Origin: CAVVMA01 sp963830715
GTDB lineage: Bacteria; Desulfobacterota; Binatia; Binatales; Binataceae
Direction: 5' to 3'
Assembly: GCA_963830715.1 (NCBI GenBank)
Contig: CAWHNS010000015.1
Span: 28,096 to 92,095, forward strand
DNA: 64,000 bases
In this document: positions 56,667 to 64,000 of the stretch, in pieces
How the letters are laid out: every line of letters begins with the position of its first letter
How positions within the stretch are numbered: the first letter of the stretch is position 1
Notes under the pieces: model-generated
What the model saw: the letters and a program-made list of their open reading frames with translations, nothing else
Told to the model about the DNA's origin: nothing
The model's database searches: none
Program-made: the position numbers and the translations under genes

Positions 56667-57739
56667 CGCAACTTGAGCGTGCTCAGCGCGACCAGCGCGC
56701 AGACGATCGAGATTATCCAGAAGCGCACCACGACCACGGTCTCCGGCCATCCGCCGAGCTCGAAATGATGGTGCAGCGGCGCCATCCGGAAAATCCGCCG
56801 ACGGGTCATCTTGAAATAGTAGCGCTGGATTATCGAGGAAGCCGCCTCGACCACGAATACGCCGCCCGCGATCGGCAACACCAGCTCCTGCTTGGCCAGC
56901 ACCGCCACCGCGCCGAGCGCGCCGCCGAGCGAGAGCGCGCCGACATCGCCCATCATCATCGAGGCCGGATAGGCGTTATACCAGAGGAAACCGAGCGAGC
57001 CGGCGATCAGCGCCGCGCAGAAGATGCTCAACTCGCCGGCGCCCACCACGTGCGGAATCTGGAGATAGGCAGCGAACTTGAGATTGCCCGCAACGTAGGT
57101 GAACGTCCAGTAGCAAAACGCTACGGTCATCACGGGTCCGATCGCCAGCCCGTCGAGGCCGTCGGTCAGATTGACCGCGTTCGAGCATCCCACGACCACG
57201 ACCATCATCCAGGGGATATAGAACCAGCGGCCCCAGTCGGGCTGTACGTTCTTCAGGAACGGGACGGTCAGATGGGTGTCGAAGTGCAGCCATCCGAACA
57301 ACACCGCCGCGGCCAGGAACGCGCTCAGGAACTGCCAGAAAAACTTCTGAGGTCCGCTGAGCCCCCGGCCGCGCCCGCGCCGGACTTTCAGGACATCGTC
57401 GATAAGCCCGATCGCTCCGAAGCTCACCGTCACGAAGATCGCGATCCAGACATAAGGGTCGCGGGGGTCGGCGAGCAGGATCGTGGCGAGCAGGCACGAG
57501 GCGAGAATGAGCAGCCCGCCCATGGTCGGAGTGCCGGCCTTCTTCTGATGTTGCGGGACTTCCTCGCGAATCGTCTGGCCCAGTCGGGCGGCGCGGAACC
57601 GCTCGATCATCGTCGGACCCATCGCAAGCGACAGCGCGAGCGCCGTCAGCCCCGCGAGCACCGAGCGGAAAGTTTCGTAACGCAGGACATTGAACACGGG
57701 ATGCAGGTAATGGAGCGGGTACAGGGCGAGATAAAGCAT
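56663..57739 (-). CDS. mraY: phospho-N-acetylmuramoyl-pentapeptide transferase
   Basis: Makes lipid I on undecaprenyl phosphate. 358 residues with ten membrane helices: KKAGTPTMGGLLILASCLLA, catalytic-region GLIDDVLKVRRGRGRGLSG, NAVNLTDGLDGLAIGPVMTV and the C-terminal PLHHHFELGGWPETVVVVRF. Intact. It follows murE by 72 bases; murF, normally between, is absent. Confidence 0.98.
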   Translation of the reverse strand: MLYLALYPLHYLHPVFNVLRYETFRSVLAGLTALALSLAMGPTMIERFRAARLGQTIREEVPQHQKKAGTPTMGGLLILASCLLATILLADPRDPYVWIAIFVTVSFGAIGLIDDVLKVRRGRGRGLSGPQKFFWQFLSAFLAAAVLFGWLHFDTHLTVPFLKNVQPDWGRWFYIPWMMVVVVGCSNAVNLTDGLDGLAIGPVMTVAFCYWTFTYVAGNLKFAAYLQIPHVVGAGELSIFCAALIAGSLGFLWYNAYPASMMMGDVGALSLGGALGAVAVLAKQELVLPIAGGVFVVEAASSIIQRYYFKMTRRRIFRMAPLHHHFELGGWPETVVVVRFWIISIVCALVALSTLKLR

Positions 57740-57811
57740 CGGCGCGGGTCCGATTTCCGAGGTTTGCGGTTTACGATGCGCCGCGCAAGAGTCGCTCCCT
57801 GTCGTACCCTC

Positions 57812-59331
57812 TCAACTCCTCCTCAACTCCTCGATAATCGATCGCACCTCGACCCGATCGTCAAACTTCAGCCGCCGGCTGCCGACGATCTGGTAATCCT
57901 CGTGACCCTTGCCGGCGATCAGCACGATATCGCCGGGCGCCGCGGTCCGGAGCGCCAGCGCGATCGCGGCGCGGCGATCCGGCTCGACGACATAGCCGTC
58001 GCGCTTGCCGCACTCCGATCGGTCGATTCGACGCAATCCGGAGGCGGCGAGGCCGGCCTCGACCTCGGCGATAATCTTCATCGGATCTTCGGTGCGTGGG
58101 TTATCGGAAGTGAGGATGGGGACTTCGGCGAGCCGCCCCGCGATCTCACCCATCAACGGACGCTTGCCGCGATCGCGATCGCCGCCGCATCCGAATACGC
58201 ACAGCAGGCGGCCCCGCTTTAGCGCGCGCAGCGTCTCCAGCACTGCGCGGAGCGCGTCGGGCTTGTGGGCGTAATCGACCAGCACGCTCACCCCGGGCAG
58301 GCCCGGTATCGGCTCCAGTCTGCCGGGGGCCCTGGGCATCGCCGCACACCTTCCACCACCGCCGCCAGCTCGATGCCCAGGGCCACCGACACAGCTATCG
58401 CACCCATGATGTTCAACAGGTAGATCTCGCCGAGCAGCGGCGAGCTTACCTCGATTTTCCTGCCGAGCGCGCTTACTGTCGCCCGGATTCCGTCGATTCC
58501 GGTGGTGAAGCTGATTGGATGAACGTCGAGCGAGCGGTCGAAGCCGAAGCTCAGCTTCTCGCCGCTTACCGCGCGCAGCACGCGCTGCCCGAACGGATCG
58601 TCGCCGCGGGCGATCGCGACCGGCGGCACGCGCCGGCTTCGCGGCAGGATGTGCGTGAAGAGCCGGAGCTTCGCGGCGAAATAGTTCTCGATGGTGCCGT
58701 GATAGTCGAGATGGTCGCGGCCGAGATTGGTAAAAATCGCGGCGCGGAAGTTCAGCTGATCGACGCGGCCCTCTTCGATTCCGATCGACGAGACTTCGGC
58801 GGCCACGTGGCGAGCGCCCGCGCGTTCGGCGTCGGAGAGAGCGCGCTCGAAGTCGATCGACTCGGGAGTGGTGAGACCGCTGTAAATCCTGCGGCCGGCG
58901 ACGAACGCGCCGACCGTGCCGATGATTGCCGGCGGCTCACCGGCCGCCTCGAAGATCGAGGCGAGCAGATAAGCCGTAGTGGTTTTGCCGCTGGTGCCGG
59001 TGATGCCGATCAGATCGAGGCGCTCGCTGGGCGCGGCATAGAAGCGCGAAGCGGCCGCGCCCATCAACCGGCGTGGCCGCTCGCATTCAACCACGGTCGT
59101 CGCGGGGCGCGTCGCCGCTCCGACCCCTCCCCTCACCGCCACCGCACGCGCCCCACGACTTAATGCGTCTTCAACGTGCGCGCGACTGATCGCTGCGTCG
59201 CGCGCCAGGGAAAAGAAGAAATCACCAGGCTGAGTCTGCCGCGAGTCATAGCTCAACCGCGTGATTTCCGCCTCGAGGTCGCCGTCTATTCCATTCACCG
59301 CCTGCCCCGCCACCAGATCGCCCAGCCTCAA
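57812..59331 (-). CDS. murE: UDP-MurNAc-L-Ala-D-Glu:meso-DAP ligase (frameshifted)
   Basis: Adds the third residue of the peptide. TTG start at 59331 overlaps the ftsI stop (TTGA). RLSYDSRQTQPGDFFFSLAR, GITGTSGKTTTAYLLASIFE, GLTTPESIDFERAL, NLGRDHLDYHGTIENYFAAK, then a missing base near 58335 before APGRLEPIPGLPGVSVLVDY, AHKPDALRAVLETLRAL, and TSDNPRTEDPM. The DNPR motif indicates meso-diaminopimelate. Corrected length ~506. Confidence 0.95.
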
Positions 59332-59976
59332 TGACTGCCCCTGCCCCGCTTCGTGCGGAGCGTCGAGCCGCTTTCGGCCGCAGCCGAAGCTACATCCAAC
59401 GACGCTTGCGCCGTCACCGGCGCGAGAACCAGCTTGACGATAGGATGGTCGAGCGGAGCGTGTCGGGCCCGGTTCCTGTGCGACGACGTAGCCGGAACCT
59501 TTCACTTCTAGATTCAGGTGGTGCTGGCGCGCCAGAGCCATCGCGCGCCGGAGGCTCAAGCCATTGAAACTCGGGACCCCGCTGCCGGCGGCGGAATCAG
59601 CCGACGCGCGGGCTTCGAGGGCGGAAGCGGGCGGTTCATCGGCCTCGGCCTCGCCGCCGAAGGCCATCAGGCTTGCGGTCTCGTACGATGAATGCGACGC
59701 GACGATATTGAGGCGACCGAGCGCGCCCGAAGCGATCGCGCTGAACACCGGCGCCGCCACCAGGCCGCCGAAGTGGCCGTGATTGACATCATCGAGCACT
59801 ACCAGGATCACCAGGCGCGGATCGTCGGCCGGCAGGAAGCCGACAAACGAGGCGACCAGGCGGCTCTGGTAGTATCCGCCGGTGGCGGGATTGATCATCT
59901 GTGCGGTGCCGGTCTTGCCGGCGACCATGAACTCGTCAACCCGCGCGCGACGACCGGTGCAGCCTGCCGCCGGCAT
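59328..59976 (-). CDS. ftsI: FtsI-type penicillin-binding protein, C-terminal fragment with PASTA domain
   Basis: Only the last ~215 residues of the septal transpeptidase remain: ARVDEFMVAGKTGTAQMINP (KTGT motif), YYQSRLVASFVGFLPADDPR, then a PASTA domain (SFNGLSLRRAMALARQHHLN, VKGSGYVVAQEP). A frame change near 59430 joins the PASTA end to DHPIVKLVLAP and a stop at 59328. The catalytic SxxK and SxN half of the protein is missing because the sequence switches to an unrelated gene at about 59,960. In the uncorrected frame it runs in phase into murE, which is an artefact. Confidence 0.85.
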
Positions 59977-61241
59977 TTTGCAGGGCTTTCATCACCAGCC
60001 GGCGTTCCTGGTCGGCCAGCGACAGGCCGTTGTCCTGCACGTTGAGCTCGGCGAGAGTTCCGGAACTGGAAGCCGCTGCCGCAAACGTCGAGTCGCCGTA
60101 CTCTTCTCCCACGACGGATATGGGCAGGCTGGGGGGCGAATGTCAGCCGTTTCTTCCAGGATCATGGCTCGCTCGATGGCGTTGCGCAGTTCGCGCACGT
60201 TGCCCGGCCAATCGTGCTCGAGCAGGCGCTCGGCTGCCGCCGACATGCCTTCGATCTGGCGCTTGAATCTTTTCGTTGTAGTGCTCGATGAAAAACCTCG
60301 CCAGCGGTAGGATATCTTCGGGGCGCTCGCGCAGCGGGGGACCATCAGTTGGATCACGTTCAGTCGATAATACAGATCCTGCCGGAAAGCACTTCGCGCA
60401 CGGCTTCCTGAAGATTCTTATTCGTGCGGCGATCAGCGGACATGTTGATGTCGATGTCCGCAGCCCACCCAAACGGCGGAAGGGTGCTTTCGAGCACGCG
60501 CAGGAGTTTGGCCTGAAGCGATGGGGGAGTTCGCCGATTTCGTCCAGGAACAGCGTGCCCTTGTCAGCTAACTCAACAGGCCCACGTTTCTGGGCGCGCG
60601 CGTCGGTGAAGGCGCCCTCTCGTAGCCGAACAGCTCGCTTTCGAGCAGCGTCTCCGGGATTGCGGCGCAATTGATGGCCAGAAACGGCTCCGATTGCCGC
60701 ATACTCTGGTAATGGAGCGTCTTGGCGATCAGGTCCTTGCCGGTGCCATTTTCCGCCCTCGAGCAGGAATCGATGATGCTTCGCTGATGGCTACGCGGCG
60801 CACAAAGCTCAGGACGTCGCGCATGCTCTGCGACTCGGCGATGACTGACGCTGGCCGGCTCGGCCTCCCCGGTGATGTCCTTTCCGTCACCACCACACCT
60901 TCGAGCGCACCCTGCGGGTCGAATAGTTGCACGGTTCGGAAGACCACCATGCGCTCGCGGCCGTTCTCCAGATGCAGGCTCACCGTTCCGGTGGGTACGC
61001 AAGCAGAATCGCCCAGCCCGCCAATCATGCCGCAATCCGGTTCGCAGGTGGTGCAGCGGAACAGTTCCTGGCAGTGTTTGCCGACCATTTCCTCGGCGGA
61101 CATTCCGAACAGTTGCTGTGCGGCTTGATTTACTCCGACGATATGCAGCGATTTGTCGTAGACGAAGAGCGCGTCCGAAAGCTGGTTGAAGATCGATTCG
61201 AGGATCTCCGGCCGGTGCCAATACGCTGTTAGTTGGGACAC
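59936..61241 (-). CDS. PAS-domain sigma-54-dependent activator, truncated at the DNA-binding end (frameshifted)
   Basis: PAS domain (residues 1-~110: FNQLSDALFVYDKSLHIVGV, then a Cys-rich KHCQELFRCTTCEPDCGM), followed by a AAA+ domain pieced together over several indels: ENGTGKDLIAKTLHYQS (Walker A), ELFGYE, GAFTDARAQKRG (sigma-54 contact loop, D in place of the second G of GAFTGA), GTLFLDEIGELP (Walker B), VPPLRERPEDILPLARFFIE, DWPGNVRELRNAIERAM. The Fis-type helix-turn-helix begins (LADQERRLVMKALQNAGG) and is cut off at the junction near 59,965. Less GC-rich than the dcw genes beside it. Confidence 0.85.
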
Positions 61242-61440
61242 AAAGCTAACTTATTATATCTCGCTGGGAAAATCACTAGTCCGGGAAATCTCTCAGCCTG
61301 CGGGATTTTACGCAGGAGCTTGCCGCGATCCAGCGGTTCGGCAAAGGCAAATAGCTGAAAGCAGAGCTCTTGTCTCCTGCCAAAAGCAGCGAGCGAAACG
61401 GTTTTCGAATTGCAGATCTGGGTTCGGAGATTCCTAAACG

Positions 61441-61698
61441 ATGTCGAAATTATTCCTTAAGTTTGCATTACCCATGATGGTGGTTTTGGGCGGGTTGATC
61501 GTGACCACGTCCGTGTCTTTTGGAAAGGCCGAGTACACCAAAAAAGAGAAAAAGGCTTGCACCTACTGCCATACAGCGAATGGAAAGAAGGATTTGAACG
61601 ATGTAGGCAAGTGCTACGCCGAGAGGATCATCTATGTTTGCTCTCTGGATTGCCTGGTCAGTTCTTACGCTCGTAGTGATTTCGCTAGCGGTGGCTAG
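61441..61698 (+). CDS. exported small c-type cytochrome-like protein
   Basis: Up to 85 residues: signal peptide (KFALPMMVVLGGLIVTTSVSFG), then a lysine-rich segment with one heme-binding CxxCH (KACTYCHTANGKKDLNDVGK). The frame beyond KCYAER is doubtful and the real end may be about 60 residues in. A single-heme electron carrier or a degenerate relative is possible. It overlaps the next small membrane gene. GGAG lies upstream of the ATG. Confidence 0.6.
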   Translation: MSKLFLKFALPMMVVLGGLIVTTSVSFGKAEYTKKEKKACTYCHTANGKKDLNDVGKCYAERIIYVCSLDCLVSSYARSDFASGG

Positions 61699-61904
61699 AA
61701 AGTTCGCTGCGGGCAAAACCGACGAATTCGTTCATCTTGGCGATAGCGGAGCAGGGGCTATCGGCCAGCAGGTGGTCGTCGCCGGTAGACGAAACCATCG
61801 ATCGCTGGGGGAAGACCCTCACAATCGTGGACGTCGTCTTCGGCGTCGTGCTGGTCGCGGTTATGTGCATCACCGCGTGGCAGCAGAGCCAGACCCTGAA
61901 CTAG
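61634..61904 (+). CDS. small two-helix membrane protein (frameshifted)
   Basis: FALWIAWSVLTLVVISLAVA is the first membrane helix, followed by a charged segment (KFAAGKTDEFVHLGDSGAGA). After a frame change near 61780 comes ETIDRWGKTLTIVDVVFGVV, LVAVMCITAWQQSQTLN, a second helix, with a stop at 61904. About 89 residues. No family recognised. Likely co-transcribed with the CxxCH protein. Confidence 0.5.
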
Positions 61905-61913
61905 GGGCGTGGC

Positions 61914-62090
61914 TGTCGGCTATCGGCTCTCAGCGCTCAGCTCTCAGCTATCGGTTTGCCCGCTACCGGTTTGCCCCGCTACCAGTCAGCGACAAGAGCC
62001 GACCGCTGATGGCCAAAGCTGAAAGCCTACTCCCCGACCGCTGATCGCCGACCGCTGATCGCCGACCGCTGACCGGCCGCTCCCGTAACC
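61914..62090. repeat. degenerate simple-sequence repeat region
   Basis: Rich in imperfect copies of CTATCGG/CTCAGCGCTCAGCTCTCAG, then three tandem copies of CGACCGCTGATCGC-like units (about 62035-62080). This type of intergenic repeat is, from memory, common in acidobacterial genomes. No coding signal. Confidence 0.5.
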
Positions 62091-62160
62091 TTTTCTCAAT
62101 CCGCCAGTAACACATTTACGGTACCTTGCCGGTGTTCGTCCGTCTCTGGGAAAAGGACCT

Positions 62161-64000
62161 ATGCAAACCTTCTGGCAGGACCTCCGTTACGCCATGCGGT
62201 ATGTTGAAGAACTCGCCCGGGTTCACTCTCACTTCCGTGATTTGCCTGGCTCTGGGCGTCGGCGCAACGACCGCGATTTTCAGCATCGTAAACGCCGTCC
62301 TGCTGCGGCCGCTGCCCTACGCCCACGCCGACCGCTTGGTACGCGTCTACTCCGAATTCCCCACTTTCAAGAAATTCTGGGTATCGGCGCCGGAGTTCCT
62401 CGAAATGCGCCAGGCCGCGAAAAGCTGGGAATCGTTCGAGGGATGGGTGAACAGTGGCGTGAACCTGGCGGGTAGCAATGAGCCGATCCGCGTCACAGCA
62501 TCCTTCGTCACCGGTGGTTTACTCCAATCGCTGGGAGTCTCTCCGATCATCGGCCGGCAGCTCACTCCGCAGGACGACGAACCTACAGCGCCGGTGACGG
62601 CTGTGCTTTCCTATGGGCTTTGGCAACGATCCTTCGGCGGAACTCCCGGCGTCCTGGGACGCGACATACTCCTGAACGGGCAAAAGTGCACCATCGTCGG
62701 CGTAATGCCCAAAGGATTCCAGTTTCCTCCAGGCGAAACCGATCCGCCGGAGATTTGGTCGCCGATGCAAATCGATCCTGCCAAGGTCGCCGGACGGGCC
62801 GCTCACTACATTTCAGTGCTCGCCATGCTCAAGCCGGGGTTCGGTATCTATCAGGCTCGCGACGAGATGAAGCAACTGGTGGCGCAGTGGGGCGCGCAGG
62901 ACACCATGGAGCAGCACATGCTCAACCCGAAGTTCCATCCGATCGTGATGTATGGTTTCCAGGATGAAGTGGTGGGCGGAGTGCGATTAGCCATGCTGAT
63001 GCTGCTTGCCGCGGTCGGATTTGTCCTGCTGATCGCCTGCGTGAATGTCGCGAATCTGCTGCTGGCCCGGGCCGAGGCACGGCAGCGCGAAATTGCAATC
63101 CGCAAAGCCATCGGTGCGGCGGTCTGGAGACTGGCGCGGCAGTTTGTTACCGAAGGCATTGTGCTTTCGCTCTCCGGTGCACTCGTTGGGCTGCTGCTCG
63201 CATTCGCTGGGTTGAAGTTGCTGACCGGGACAAATGCCGCCAGTATCCCGCGAGCCAATGAAATCGGCATCGATCGCACGGTGCTCTTGGTCACACTCGC
63301 GGTTTCGCTACTCACCGGCATCGCCTTCGGCCTCGCACCGCTGGCGCAACTCGTCGCCGCGAATCTGCACGACACATTGAAGGCAGCCGCCTCGCGCACC
63401 ACGGCGTCGGTGACCTCCAATCAAACGATTCCGGCGGGCCTTGGTTGTCACCGAGCTTGCGCTAGCCTTGGTGCTGCTGATCGGAACAGGGCTAATGATC
63501 CGCGTTTTGGAAGCTACAGGAAGTCCACTCCCGGCGTCGAACCGGATCACTTGCTGACCATGCGGGTCGCGCTGCCGCAGACCGTCTACCCGGAAAATGC
63601 GCGCTTGCCTCAGTTCTGGAGAACAGTCCAAGAGCACATGTCAACTCTGCCCGGCGTGAAGTCCGCGACGGTCATGAGCGGGCTAGCTCCCATGCGCCAG
63701 CTCAACGCCAACGACACGCAGATTGAAGGCTGGGTGGCGCGCAAGGGTGGGCCGATTCAGAATATGGATTACTGGCAGATCACGGGCCCCAGGTATTTCG
63801 AGACCATGGGAATCCGCCTGATCGAGGGCCGCTATTTTGACGACCGCGATGGCGAAGGCGCTCCATTGACCGTGATCGTCAATCAGACCACGGCACGTAC
63901 CTACTGGCCGGGCGAAAGCGCCATCGGCCGCCGCGTGAAACCGGATTTCCGGGGCGACTGGCGAACTGTTGTCGGAGTGGTGGACGACGTCAAGAACGCC
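62161..64000 (+). CDS. ADOP/MacB-like ABC transporter permease, 3' end outside window (frameshifted)
   Basis: MQTFWQDLRYAMR starts the typical N-terminus of acidobacterial duplicated orphan permeases. An extra T near 62203 is followed by LKNSPGFTLTSVICLALGVG, ATTAIFSIVNAVLLRPLPYA, a periplasmic MacB domain (LGVSPIIGRQLTPQDDEP, LNGQKCTIVGVMPKGFQFPP), and FtsX-like helices (LLIACVNVANLLLARAEARQ, REIAIRKAIGA). A pair of compensating frame changes near 63432 and 63515 (RALVVTELALALVLLIGTG between) leads into the second half, which begins TPGVEPDHLLTMRVALPQ and runs off the window. No ATPase gene is in view. Confidence 0.85.

Noticed and set aside
58288..59976. Apparent FtsI-MurE fusion protein
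   Set aside because: One frame correction in the PASTA region restores an ftsI stop that overlaps a TTG start of murE (TTGA). The fused frame is an artefact.
61914..62090. CRISPR-like or coding interpretation of the repeats before the permease
   Set aside because: Repeat units are short, degenerate and directly adjacent with no spacers; no coding pattern.

Overview
The window comes from a high-GC, Gram-negative (diderm) bacterium. Gene order over most of it looks deltaproteobacterial in the old sense. It has rpsB-tsf-pyrH-frr-uppS-cdsA-rseP-tsaB, ilvN-ilvC-psd-pssA, ffh-rpsP-khpA-rimM-trmD and a division/cell-wall (dcw) cluster running from ftsI to ftsZ. MurE carries the DNPR motif of meso-diaminopimelate-adding enzymes. 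A member of Binatota/Desulfobacterota or a related soil lineage is my guess from gene content; no lineage marker proves it. The last ~4 kb (from about 59,960) look like a different genome, probably Acidobacteriota.

Layout. 0-12.2 kb, minus strand: phospholipid synthesis (pssA, psd), branched-chain amino acids (ilvC, ilvN), tsaB, rseP, cdsA, uppS, frr, pyrH, tsf, rpsB, and rho with its own promoter and terminator. 12.4-17.4 kb, minus: rluD, a DUF4019 protein, leuD, leuC, dinB. 17.6-19 kb: an exported eight-repeat PQQ-type propeller. 18.8-24 kb, minus: a heme run (a HemD-HemE fusion, hemH, hemG) and an AbrB/RelE toxin-antitoxin pair. 24-35.6 kb, mixed: crotonase, exported methyltransferase, lytic transglycosylase, BMP-type lipoprotein, membrane protein, aroA, an orphan Flp pilin, an SBBP-repeat secreted protein, and a stand-alone ClpX-type zinc finger. 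35.9-41 kb, minus: an acyl-CoA gene set (methyltransferase, alpha/beta hydrolase, thiolase-fold protein without the usual Cys, DUF35 protein, PHP-domain protein, two MaoC proteins). 41-45.6 kb, plus: ffh-rpsP-khpA-rimM-trmD-SPOUT. 45.6-47.4 kb: toxin remnant, DsbA/HCCA isomerase, DUF6941. 47.4-59.97 kb, minus: ftsZ-ftsA-ftsQ-murB-murC-murG-ftsW-murD-mraY-murE-ftsI (ftsI truncated). 59.94-64 kb: a sigma-54 activator that loses its DNA-binding end, a CxxCH heme protein, a small membrane protein, and an ADOP/MacB-type permease running off the edge.

Reading caveat. More than twenty conserved genes are split by single-base indels (for example tsf, rho, frr, aroA, ffh, trmD, murE, ftsW). Several lie in short homopolymers, and correcting one base restores a canonical protein. 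I treat these as sequence errors and annotate the whole gene across the shift. Error density is uneven: 12.5-20.3 kb and 47.4-54.2 kb are nearly clean, while 35.9-39 kb is badly affected. I saw no tRNA, rRNA, CRISPR array or complete insertion sequence.
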